Part shown: piece by piece, positions 1-7,199 of the stretch
How the letters are laid out: the number at the start of each line of letters is the position of its first letter
Position numbering within the stretch: the stretch's first letter is position 1
Assembly (NCBI GenBank): GCA_023263235.1
Contig: JALQXE010000084.1
Span: 1-10,739, forward strand
From: Sediminibacterium sp.
Lineage (GTDB): Bacteria; Bacteroidota; Bacteroidia; Chitinophagales; Chitinophagaceae
Reading direction: 5' to 3'
DNA length: 10,739 nucleotides
Made by a program: the position numbers and the translations under genes
Notes under the pieces: generated by a model
Told to the model about the DNA's origin: nothing
Seen by the model: the letters and a program-made list of their open reading frames with translations, nothing else
Databases searched by the model: none

Positions 1-5
1 CATAG

Positions 6-485
6 ATGAAAAAAAACAGAGTCGGCAAAGAGCAAGCTATACTAAGCATTCGTCATTTTTGTGCCTATCAAGAAAGGGCGCAACAAGAGGTGAGGGATAG
101 GCTATATGAATTAGGTATGACCAAACCAGAAGTGGAAGAAATTATTGCCGATTTAATCTCTGAAAATTTTTTAAACGAGGAGCGATTTGCCATGTCATTT
201 GCCGGGGGGCATTTTAGAATTAAGGGCTGGGGGAAATTAAAAATAAATCATGCCCTTTATCAAAAAAAAGTAAGTGCCTTTAATATTAAAATGGCACTAA
301 AATCCATTGACGAGGATGATTATCGCGCTAAGCTCTTAGACCTTGCTACCAAAAAATGGAATAGCTTAAAAGGAGAAAGAGGCATTAACAGAATGGCTAA
401 AACACAGGCCTTTTTACATCAAAGGGGCTTCGAGCCGGCGCTAATTCAACCAATTTTGCAAAAACTATACAAGCCTAGCGCCTAA
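6..485 (+). CDS. recX: Regulatory protein RecX
   Basis: Small, highly charged, all-helical protein of 159 residues, the usual size for RecX. Known family role: RecX binds along RecA filaments and modulates (usually inhibits) recombinase and coprotease activity in the cytoplasm. The sequence shows the repeated three-helix units of the family. The first is a segment around residues 15-37 with the pattern CAYQERAQQEVRDRL. The second carries LISENFLNEERFA at about 50-62, with the F-x-NEERFA signature, then GWGKLKI at about 74-80. A C-terminal repeat ends in FLHQRGFEPALI. The ATG is preceded immediately by an in-frame TAG, so the start is firm. The gene ends in TAA, 53 bases before the proposed start of the next gene. 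recA is not in the window. Family assignment is confident; activity is inferred from homology. Confidence 0.9.
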   Translation: MKKNRVGKEQAILSIRHFCAYQERAQQEVRDRLYELGMTKPEVEEIIADLISENFLNEERFAMSFAGGHFRIKGWGKLKINHALYQKKVSAFNIKMALKSIDEDDYRAKLLDLATKKWNSLKGERGINRMAKTQAFLHQRGFEPALIQPILQKLYKPSA

Positions 486-538
486 TATGCTTCTTGCAGG
501 GTTTTTGTATCTTTAATACACAAAGAAAACACAACAAA

Positions 539-1330
539 TTGTCTTCATTACATTTTACTATTATTCAAAGCTCCTTATTTTGGGAGGACAAGGGGGCCAA
601 CCTGGATAAATTGGCTCAAAAAATTAGATCTATTCAAGCACCCACCGAAATTATTGTGCTGCCGGAAATGTTTAATACCGGATTTAGTATGCAACCTGAA
701 AAAATGGGTGAAACAATGGATGGACCCACCGTTGATTGGATGCGCAGATTGTCGGCAGAAAAAAGGGCTATTATAACAGGATCGCTAATTATTGAAGAAG
801 GTGGAAATTATTACAACCGTTTAATTTGGATGTTGCCCAATGGCGAATTGGGATATTATGACAAACGACACTTGTTTGCATATGCCGGAGAGGACCAACA
901 CTATACGCCAGGAAATAAACGACTCATAGCTAGTGTAAAGGGTTGGAAAATTAATTTGCAAATTTGTTATGATCTACGTTTTCCTGTTTGGTCACGACAA
1001 CAATTAAATGAGGAAACAGAAAAAGAGTTTGATGTATTATTGTATGTGGCCAATTGGCCCGAAAAAAGAAGTCACGCTTGGAAAACATTATTAACTGCGC
1101 GTGCCATCGAAAACCAATGCTTCACCATTGGTGTTAACAGAGTGGGGTTGGATGGAAACAATATTACACACAGCGGAGACTCAATGATAGTGGGGCCCTT
1201 GGGAGAAATTTTATATCACTGCGCACAGGAAGAAGATATTTTTCACATTCGTTTGCAAAAAGAAGAGGTGAACAATGCGCGCGCGCAATTTCCATTTTGG
1301 AAAGATGCAGATGATTTCACTATTTTATAA
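539..1330 (+). CDS. Nitrilase-fold amidase, YafV/omega-amidase type
   Basis: Carbon-nitrogen hydrolase of about 263 residues. The Glu-Lys-Cys triad is visible: Glu in VLPEMFNTGFSM (about residue 43), Lys in YYDKRHLF (about 109) and Cys in QICYDLRFPVWSR (about 143). The block NWPEKRSHAWKTLLTARAIE is very like Escherichia coli YafV, an omega-amidase that hydrolyses 2-oxoglutaramate or 2-oxosuccinamate to the keto acid plus ammonia, a repair or salvage step after glutamine transamination. Substrate is inferred from the family. Start choice: the open frame reaches back to a TTG at 494, but homologs begin about where the TTG at 539-541 falls (then SSLHFTIIQ), and no ATG lies between; the first ATG is inside the catalytic Glu motif. 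The upstream residues look non-homologous. nagA follows after 18 bases on the same strand. Confidence 0.88.
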   Translation: MSSLHFTIIQSSLFWEDKGANLDKLAQKIRSIQAPTEIIVLPEMFNTGFSMQPEKMGETMDGPTVDWMRRLSAEKRAIITGSLIIEEGGNYYNRLIWMLPNGELGYYDKRHLFAYAGEDQHYTPGNKRLIASVKGWKINLQICYDLRFPVWSRQQLNEETEKEFDVLLYVANWPEKRSHAWKTLLTARAIENQCFTIGVNRVGLDGNNITHSGDSMIVGPLGEILYHCAQEEDIFHIRLQKEEVNNARAQFPFWKDADDFTIL

Positions 1331-1348
1331 TTAATTTAAAAAAATACA

Positions 1349-2431
1349 ATGTCGGAATTTTACGCTGCACAAGAATTGTTTACTGGTAAAGATTGGATTG
1401 CCGAGGTTACCGTTGAAGTGAATAATGGAAAAGTGGTTGGCATTAGCAAGGAGGGCTATGATCACAAAAATGCTTTTCCTTTAATTGTTCCTGCATTAAT
1501 TGATTTACAAATTTATGGAGCGGAGGGAAAATTGTTGTCTGAATTTCCCGATGCGGATTGTATTGAAAAAACATATCAATATTGTTTAAGGGGTGGTGCC
1601 GCCTATTTCCAGCCCACTATTGCTTCTCAAACCAACGAGGTTATTTATAAAGCAATTGATGCTGTAAGGGATTATAAATCCAATGGTGGCAAGGGTTGTA
1701 TTGGATTACATATTGAAGGGCCCTGGATTAACGTTGCTAAAAAGGGGGCACATCAAGAAACTGTATTGCATAGTCCTAGTTTACAAGAAGTACAAGATTT
1801 ATTAACATATGGTAAAGAGTGGATTAGTATGATAACCTTGGCACCAGAGGTTTGTACAGATGAAATTATTGATTTAATTCAATCCTGCGGAATTGTAGTT
1901 TCGGCAGGACATAGTAATTCCACTTATGAAGTGGCTTCATCATTTTTTAATAAAAATATTCGCGTTGCTACACATTTGTTTAATGCCATGAGTGCTTTTC
2001 AACACAGGGCTCCTGGTATGGTTGGAGCGCTATTTAATCATAAGCTTGCTATGTGTAGTTTGGTTGCGGATGGGTACCATGTTGATTTTAATGCTATAAA
2101 AATTGCAAAGCAAATTATGGGCGATCGTTTGTTTTGTATAACCGATGCGGTAACTACCACAACTTCGGGTTTATATCAACATGTTTTGAACGGGGATAAA
2201 TATGAATCTCACGGAACCCTGAGTGGTTCTGCCTTAACGCAGTTAAAATCAATCAATAATTTGGTGAACGAAGTGGGTATAGACTTAGGTGAAGCCATTA
2301 GAATGTGTAGTGTGTATCCAGCCAAGGTAATGAACATTGCGGGAATCAGTTCACAGATTGGTATAAATGAAAATGCCGATCTGCTTTGTATGAGTGCAGA
2401 TCGACAATTATTAAAGATGGTGGTGAGCTAG
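1349..2431 (+). CDS. nagA: N-acetylglucosamine-6-phosphate deacetylase
   Basis: Amidohydrolase-superfamily TIM barrel of 360 residues. It converts GlcNAc-6-phosphate to glucosamine-6-phosphate plus acetate in amino-sugar catabolism and cell-wall recycling. Expected residues are present: metal ligand Glu in HIEGPW (E123), metal-binding His in SAGHSNSTYE (H188) and ATHLFNAM (H209), the catalytic Asp in ITDAVT (D266), and the family block LSGSALTQLKSINNLV (about 291-306). The first-strand motif after IDL reads QIY (54-56), not HxH. This resembles the E. coli QLN form, which binds a single metal, although Tyr replaces the Asn. No Shine-Dalgarno is visible before the ATG. The gene ends in TAG; a TAA follows two codons later. 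nagB and a GlcNAc transporter are not adjacent, so the gene seems to be simply part of the recX-amidase-nagA strand. It converges on thiL. Confidence 0.93.
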   Translation: MSEFYAAQELFTGKDWIAEVTVEVNNGKVVGISKEGYDHKNAFPLIVPALIDLQIYGAEGKLLSEFPDADCIEKTYQYCLRGGAAYFQPTIASQTNEVIYKAIDAVRDYKSNGGKGCIGLHIEGPWINVAKKGAHQETVLHSPSLQEVQDLLTYGKEWISMITLAPEVCTDEIIDLIQSCGIVVSAGHSNSTYEVASSFFNKNIRVATHLFNAMSAFQHRAPGMVGALFNHKLAMCSLVADGYHVDFNAIKIAKQIMGDRLFCITDAVTTTTSGLYQHVLNGDKYESHGTLSGSALTQLKSINNLVNEVGIDLGEAIRMCSVYPAKVMNIAGISSQIGINENADLLCMSADRQLLKMVVS

Positions 2432-2467
2432 TTTATATAATTACTTTACTCAAAAATTCGCGCGCAG

Positions 2468-3499
2468 CTATTTTGTAAATGCATTCCAGCCTTGTGCACT
2501 AATATCAAACACATTGTTGCCCTTTGTAATAATTTTTGTGCCCTCTTCTAAATCACACATATAACCAATCACACTAATGTCCTCTTGTAATGTGATTTTA
2601 TCATAGTCGGACTGCTTCATGGTAAATAGTAATTCATAATCTTCTCCACCGTTAAGTGCACAAACAGTTGGATCTAGTCCAAACTTGAAAGCTGCTGCTT
2701 TGGTTGCTTCATTTAGTGGAATTTTTTCTTCATAAATTCTACATCCCAACTTGCTTTGTTTACAAATATGTAATATATCGCTACTCAACCCATCGCTTAC
2801 ATCCATCATTGAGGTGGGTATAATTTCTTGATTAGCTAAATAATCAACAATGTCTTTTCTTGCTTCGGGTTTTAACAATCTTCCAACGATATAATCTTCG
2901 TTTTCTAATGTGGGTTGCACTTGCGGATTTTCTAAAAATATTTTTTTCTCTCGCTCCATTAAAGTCAATCCCAAAAACGCAGCACCTAAATCACCGGAAA
3001 CACAAATTAAATCTCCGCTCTCTGCTGTGCTTCTTTTTACATAAGTATCTGGTGACACTTCTCCTATGGCAGTAACCGAAATAACCAAACCTTTTTGTGA
3101 AGTAGAGGTATCACCCCCAATTAAGTCTACTCCATATTTTTCACAAGCAATTTGCACGCCCAAATAAAATTCTTCTAGCGCCTCTAAGCTAAAGCGGTTG
3201 CTGAAAGCAAGGCTCATGGTGATTTGTGTGGGTTGCGCGTTCATTGCATAAATGTCGCTAAGGTTCACAATTACCGATTTATATCCAAGGTGTTTTAGTG
3301 GTGTATACATTAAATCAAAATGAACACCCTCCACCAATAAATCGGTTGTGATTACTGTTTGCTTTCCAAAATGATCAATCACAGCCGCATCATCTCCTAT
3401 TGATAAGGTAGTGGATGCATTAAATGTTTCAAAGTTTTGAGTAAGGTGGTCTATTAAACCAAACTCACCCAATTTTTCTATTTCGGTTCTTTCTTCCAT
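2468..3499 (-). CDS. thiL: Thiamine-monophosphate kinase
   Basis: Cytoplasmic enzyme of 343 residues that phosphorylates thiamine monophosphate with ATP to thiamine pyrophosphate, the last step of TPP synthesis. It has the AIR-synthase-related fold. Visible motifs in order: IGDDAA (34-39), DLLVEGVHF (53-61), NLSDIYAM (79-86), GGDTS (128-132), MDVSDGLSSD (232-241) and GGEDYELLF (284-292). The Asp-rich Mg/ATP-binding positions all look intact and the length is normal. The ATG follows the stop of the upstream phosphatase gene by 8 bases, so the two are probably one transcript. The stop is TAG. Other thiamine genes are absent from the window, and no TPP riboswitch-like element was recognised in the short leader upstream of the operon. 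Confidence 0.95.
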   Translation of the reverse strand: MEERTEIEKLGEFGLIDHLTQNFETFNASTTLSIGDDAAVIDHFGKQTVITTDLLVEGVHFDLMYTPLKHLGYKSVIVNLSDIYAMNAQPTQITMSLAFSNRFSLEALEEFYLGVQIACEKYGVDLIGGDTSTSQKGLVISVTAIGEVSPDTYVKRSTAESGDLICVSGDLGAAFLGLTLMEREKKIFLENPQVQPTLENEDYIVGRLLKPEARKDIVDYLANQEIIPTSMMDVSDGLSSDILHICKQSKLGCRIYEEKIPLNEATKAAAFKFGLDPTVCALNGGEDYELLFTMKQSDYDKITLQEDISVIGYMCDLEEGTKIITKGNNVFDISAQGWNAFTK

Positions 3500-3507
3500 A
3501 CTATTTT

Positions 3508-4284
3508 TTATAGGTTTCCGCCTTTCATCAAGGCCAATAATTGATCGTGAATTTTTCCATTACTAGCAATAATGCCGGGTTGGTATGGATTAAATTTTTC
3601 GCCTTTTAAATCGGTCACCACGCCACCCGCCTCTTGCACAATGAGGTATCCAGCTGCACTGTCCCAGGCTTGCAGCTTGTGTTCGTAAAAACCATCAAAC
3701 CTACCCGCCGCTGTCCAACACAAATCTAATGCAGCACTTCCCAGTCTTCTCACTGGAATAGACTTTCGTATTAATTTTTCAAAAACTTCCAATGGTCCGT
3801 TGGGTGTATCTAAATATTGATATGGAAATCCTGTTACCAAACAGCTGGTTAATAAATTATCCTTATCGCTTACCCTAATTGGTTTTTCATTAAGTGTGGC
3901 GCCCTTGCCTTTTTCGGCAAAAAACAATTCGTTCATAAAAGGATTAAACACTGCGCCCATGATCACTTCTCCTTTTTCTTCAACCCCAATACTTACACAG
4001 CAAATAGGAATGCCGTTTGCAAAGTTAATGGTGCCATCAATGGGATCAATAATCCACTTTATCGTTGAATCTGTTTGAACCGAGCCAGTTTCCTCACTTA
4101 AAATAAAATGATCCGGGTGTTTGTCTTGAATAATTTTAATAATTGCTTTTTCAGAAGCGTGATCGGCGTCTGTTACCAAATCATTAATGCTTCCCTTGCT
4201 TGATATGTTAAAGCTTCCATTAAAATAACGTCTCAGTTCTGCAGCACCAGCATCAATAGCCTTTAATAACGTGTTTTTTATCAT
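3508..4284 (-). CDS. suhB: Inositol-monophosphatase family phosphatase (SuhB-like)
   Basis: Mg-dependent, Li-sensitive-type phosphatase of 258 residues. Sequence evidence: NDLVTDAD near residues 34-41, the metal-ligand Glu pair in LSEETG (E64-E65), motif A WIIDPIDGTINF (77-88; D80 and D83 as ligands) and motif B WDSAAG (207-212; D208), followed by EAGGVVTDL. These are the defining residues of the family, which hydrolyses inositol-1-phosphate and related sugar or nucleotide phosphates. The true substrate cannot be read from sequence; CysQ/PAP phosphatase is the main alternative, but the motif context and length fit SuhB better. It is the first gene of the suhB-thiL pair and is divergent from the GH3 gene. 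A TAnnTTTG element sits only 4 bases before its ATG, so the mRNA may be almost leaderless. Confidence 0.9.
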   Translation of the reverse strand: MIKNTLLKAIDAGAAELRRYFNGSFNISSKGSINDLVTDADHASEKAIIKIIQDKHPDHFILSEETGSVQTDSTIKWIIDPIDGTINFANGIPICCVSIGVEEKGEVIMGAVFNPFMNELFFAEKGKGATLNEKPIRVSDKDNLLTSCLVTGFPYQYLDTPNGPLEVFEKLIRKSIPVRRLGSAALDLCWTAAGRFDGFYEHKLQAWDSAAGYLIVQEAGGVVTDLKGEKFNPYQPGIIASNGKIHDQLLALMKGGNL

Positions 4285-4288
4285 GTCA

Positions 4289-4296
4289 CAAAAGTA
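4289..4296 (-). promoter_or_regulatory. Candidate -7 promoter element for suhB-thiL
   Basis: The minus strand reads TACTTTTG, an exact match to the Bacteroidota -7 consensus TAnnTTTG. It ends 4 bases before the suhB ATG, which would put the transcript start at or next to the start codon. No good TTTG (-33) element is seen 17-23 bases further upstream, so this is a pattern match only. Confidence 0.4.
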
Positions 4297-4321
4297 ACTT
4301 CGTTTGGTGGAATAACATTCC

Positions 4322-4329
4322 TATTTTTG
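4322..4329 (+). promoter_or_regulatory. Candidate -7 promoter element for GH3-LysE
   Basis: TATTTTTG matches the Bacteroidota -7 consensus TAnnTTTG exactly and lies 36 bases before the GH3 ATG, implying a leader of roughly 30 bases. A TTTG that could serve as the -33 element is at 4303-4306. The 15-base spacer is shorter than the usual 17-23, so the upstream half is uncertain. Confidence 0.5.
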
Positions 4330-4365
4330 TATATAATCTTAAAGAATAATAAACCGATTTTGTAG

Positions 4366-5886
4366 ATGCCGATTTTCGAGATTAACTTGCCAAAAAACCT
4401 GAACAACGCTTTAGGGCTTCCACAAAGAAGTCCTCAAAGATCTCAACTACGTGTGCTTAAAAAGTTATTACGTAGGGCGCGATATACTGCTTTTGGGCAA
4501 GCCTTTGGATTCGAACAAATTTTACAAAGCAAGCGGGTGGGCAAACTGTTTCAACAAAAAGTACCCGTATATTCTTATAATAAAATTTATAATGAATGGT
4601 GGAAAAGGTCTTTGGAGGGTGAGGCAGATATATGTTGGCCTGGAAAAATTAAGTTTTTTGCATTAAGTAGTGGCACGAGCGAGTCGGCAAGTAAATACAT
4701 TCCCGTTACCAACGATCTTTTAAAAGGAAACAAAATTATTATGATTAAACAGCTTATTAGTTTGTTTAATTATAAAGATGTTCCGCTTGCAAGTATAAGC
4801 AAGGGGTGGTTAACCCTTGGGGGAAGCACCGACTTACAAAAGGGCCCGGGTTATTATGCAGGAGACCTGAGCGGCATTACAGCCAAAAAAGCACCTTTTT
4901 GGTTTCAGCCTTTTTACAAACCAGGAAAAAAAATTGCTAAAGAAAAAGATTGGAATAAAAAGCTAAAAGAAATTGTAGAAAAAGCACCCAACTGGGACAT
5001 TGGTTTTATTGTTGGGGTGCCCGCTTGGATACAAATGTGTATAGAAATGGTTATTGAGCGTTATGGTTTAAATAATATTCATGAAATGTGGCCCAATCTT
5101 GCTTTTTTTGTTCATGGTGGGGTTAGTTTTGAACCCTATAAACACGGTTTTGAAAAATTACTAGGAAAGCCAATACAATATGTTGAAACGTATTTAGCAA
5201 GTGAGGGTTTCTTGGCTTGGCAGGATAAACAAAATGGATTGGGCATGCGCCTTTCGTTTAATCAACATATCTTTTTTGAGTTTGTTCCCTTTGATGAAAA
5301 CAATTTCGATGAAAATGGAGAAATGATTGCATCTCCGCAAACCCTTATGATACACGAGGTGGAAGAGGGAAAAGACTATGCTATTTTAATTAGTACAGTG
5401 GCGGGTGCTTGGCGTTATTTAATTGGTGATACGGTTAGGTTTACAGATAAAGATAGGGCAGAAATAATTATAACAGGAAGGACAAAACATTTCTTGAGTC
5501 TTGTTGGAGAACACTTAAGCGTAGATAATATGAACAAGGCGATACAATTGGTGGCACAAGATTTGAATGTTTCTATTCCCGAATATTGTGTAACAGGAGA
5601 GCCTGCGGGAACTTTTTTTGCGCACCATTGGTATGTTGCCTGTGATCACAAAATAGATGAGCAGCAATTAATTCAAAAAATTGATGCGCAATTGGTTTTG
5701 CTAAACGATGATTATGCTGTGGAAAGAAAAAGCGCACTAAAAGAAGTACGCATTACTTTGTTACCAGAAAAAACATTTCTATCATTTTTAGAAAGCAAAG
5801 GAAAGATAGGTGGGCAACACAAATTTCCCAGGGTTATAAAAGGTAGCCTTTTATCCGATTGGAAAAATTTCATTTCAAAACAATAA
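4366..5886 (+). CDS. GH3-family acyl-adenylate-forming enzyme
   Basis: Protein of 506 residues with the full GH3 (auxin-responsive promoter) fold of the ANL adenylating superfamily. Motifs seen: phosphate-binding FFALSSGTSE (97-106), YLASEG (276-281, the nucleotide-binding motif), IGDTVRF (353-359, with the ATP-ribose-binding Asp), and GRTKHFLSLVGEHLS (371-385) at the hinge to the C-terminal domain. Plant GH3 enzymes adenylate a carboxylic acid (auxin, jasmonate, benzoates) and join it to an amino acid. Bacterial members are widespread in Bacteroidota but their substrates are, to my knowledge, not established. Acyl-adenylation is a safe inference; the acyl group and amino acid are not. The TAA is one base before the ATG of a LysE-type exporter, which suggests translational coupling. 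A TAnnTTTG promoter element lies upstream. Length is typical and no key motif is missing. Confidence 0.92.
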   Translation: MPIFEINLPKNLNNALGLPQRSPQRSQLRVLKKLLRRARYTAFGQAFGFEQILQSKRVGKLFQQKVPVYSYNKIYNEWWKRSLEGEADICWPGKIKFFALSSGTSESASKYIPVTNDLLKGNKIIMIKQLISLFNYKDVPLASISKGWLTLGGSTDLQKGPGYYAGDLSGITAKKAPFWFQPFYKPGKKIAKEKDWNKKLKEIVEKAPNWDIGFIVGVPAWIQMCIEMVIERYGLNNIHEMWPNLAFFVHGGVSFEPYKHGFEKLLGKPIQYVETYLASEGFLAWQDKQNGLGMRLSFNQHIFFEFVPFDENNFDENGEMIASPQTLMIHEVEEGKDYAILISTVAGAWRYLIGDTVRFTDKDRAEIIITGRTKHFLSLVGEHLSVDNMNKAIQLVAQDLNVSIPEYCVTGEPAGTFFAHHWYVACDHKIDEQQLIQKIDAQLVLLNDDYAVERKSALKEVRITLLPEKTFLSFLESKGKIGGQHKFPRVIKGSLLSDWKNFISKQ

Positions 5887-5887
5887 T

Positions 5888-6529
5888 ATGATTGCTCCTA
5901 TTACAAAGGGTTTGTTGCTCGGAATCATATTAAGCATTTCGATTGGACCGGTTATTTTTGCCATTTTAAAACAGAGCTTAACCAATGGTAAGCGGGCGGG
6001 ATACCTTTTTGTAGCGGGCGTTTCGGTAAGCGATATTTCGTTGTTATTGATATGCAATTTATTTACACAATTGTTTACCCTTGTTCTTGAACACAAATCA
6101 ACCATTGCGCTCGTGGGTGCTGGGTTTTTATTATTAATGGGTTTATATACTTTATTTTTTAAAAAGATATCTATTGATAAAGACGCAGAAGCGGGCGAAA
6201 AACAAATAAGCAAAAGGGGCCTCGTGGGCATCTTTGTTGCTGGGTTTTTGATGAACACACTTAATCCGAATGTTTTTTTATTTTGGTTTGCTTGGACTGC
6301 CGCTATTGGAACTAGCGCAGCGGAAGTAAGTAATCCGCTTTATTATAAACTACTGGTTTTTGGTACCTGCTTATTATTTGTATTGCTTTCCGATTTGGCG
6401 AAGGTGGCTTTGGCGGGAAGATTAAGGCCAAGGCTAACAGATAAAATTTTACTTTGGGTGAATCGCATTGCTGGAATTATTATTTTAATTTTTAGCGCCG
6501 CCTTGTTTTATAGTGCTATAAATTATTAA
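5888..6529 (+). CDS. LysE/RhtB-family amino-acid exporter
   Basis: Inner-membrane protein of 213 residues with about six hydrophobic segments (roughly 5-25, 38-60, 70-90, 110-136, 148-172, 190-211). The N-terminal signature of the family is clear: LGIILSISIGPVIFAILKQS, followed by G-KRAGYLFVAGVSVSD with its conserved Gly and Asp. The NTLNPNVFLFW block at about 122-132 is the second conserved family motif. Known members export amino acids (lysine, arginine, homoserine, threonine, cysteine pathway compounds) or derivatives. Specificity here is unknown. Its ATG begins one base after the TAA of the GH3 gene, so ribosomes finishing GH3 probably start it. This links its cargo, by inference, to the GH3 reaction. 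A hydrophilic loop at about 92-110 separates the two halves. Confidence 0.9.
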   Translation: MIAPITKGLLLGIILSISIGPVIFAILKQSLTNGKRAGYLFVAGVSVSDISLLLICNLFTQLFTLVLEHKSTIALVGAGFLLLMGLYTLFFKKISIDKDAEAGEKQISKRGLVGIFVAGFLMNTLNPNVFLFWFAWTAAIGTSAAEVSNPLYYKLLVFGTCLLFVLLSDLAKVALAGRLRPRLTDKILLWVNRIAGIIILIFSAALFYSAINY

Positions 6530-6639
6530 CGGAGGTGCAAACCGGGTTGAGGTAAAATTGTTTGCTGTTTTTTAACATTTTAATTATATCCATTGAGGGA
6601 TAGAAATATTTATATAAAAATTAGTTAGTAAATTGTACT

Positions 6640-7191
6640 GTGAAAAAATTAACCTTATTAATATTAATGCTGTTTTTGTTGGCGGGGGCAGCAAGTGCAC
6701 AAGGGGGTCAGCTTTTGGCACTAAAAGAAAGGGGTGTTATTGTGCGCTCTTTTACAGGCGGAAGCTATATAAAATTCAAATTTATTAACCAGCAATGGAT
6801 TACGGGCTATGTGGATTTTATAAAAGGAGACACCATACAAATAAATCAATTTGCAATACAGCCCATCATGACCTCGTTTGGAACCTATGCAGAAGACACT
6901 TTAAAACTTGGTCCCCTAAAAATTCATGTGAAAGAAATAATTGGCTTTGCACAAGAAAAGGGTCACTACACAAGCGTATTCACCAATGGCGTATTATTAC
7001 AGGTTGCGGGTCCACTATATGCTGGATTAAATATTTCTAACTCAATTATTAAAAAAGACCCCATATTTAGTAACCGCAATTTGCCACAAATTGCTGGGGG
7101 CATTGTGGCGTGGATAATCGGAAATTTACAACGCAAAACACATCCTTCATACAGGCCTATTGGTAAAAGGTATAGTGTTGAAATCATATAA
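6640..7191 (+). CDS. Secreted or envelope protein of unknown function
   Basis: I do not recognise a named family. The 183-residue product starts with a good signal peptide: KK at 2-3, hydrophobic core LTLLILMLFLLAG, and a likely cleavage after ASA at residue 20 (mature protein beginning QGG). There is no lipobox Cys. The mature part begins with a beta-rich region (about 30-75, RGVIVRSF, YIKFKF, WITGYVDFI, DTIQI) that resembles the small beta-barrel start of many uncharacterised Bacteroidota periplasmic proteins. Two short hydrophobic patches follow (about 117-135 and 150-163), then a basic tail. The start codon is GTG, supported by the signal peptide beginning there. mtgA starts 8 bases after the stop, so an envelope role is likely by association. 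The 110 bases upstream are AT-rich with no convincing promoter match. Confidence 0.75.
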   Translation: MKKLTLLILMLFLLAGAASAQGGQLLALKERGVIVRSFTGGSYIKFKFINQQWITGYVDFIKGDTIQINQFAIQPIMTSFGTYAEDTLKLGPLKIHVKEIIGFAQEKGHYTSVFTNGVLLQVAGPLYAGLNISNSIIKKDPIFSNRNLPQIAGGIVAWIIGNLQRKTHPSYRPIGKRYSVEII

Positions 7192-7199
7192 TTACCGCT

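Noticed and set aside
459..507. Inverted repeat CAAAAAC / GTTTTTG around the recX stop as a terminator
   Set aside because: The arms are 7 bases, AT-rich and 35 bases apart, with no T-run directly after a GC stem; too weak to call a terminator.
2860..3075. Plus-strand open frame inside thiL, and similar open frames opposite or within suhB, GH3, LysE and mtgA
   Set aside because: They overlap strongly conserved genes on the other strand or another frame and show no recognisable protein features.
6115..6250. Repeated TGCTGGGTTTTT inside the LysE gene as a duplication
   Set aside because: Short match encoding similar membrane-segment residues (AGFL) in two different helices; flanking sequence does not align.
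6530..6560. GGAGGTG just after the LysE stop as a Shine-Dalgarno site or small gene
   Set aside because: The only nearby candidate start (GTG at 6534) reaches a TAA after five more codons, and genes here do not use Shine-Dalgarno sites.
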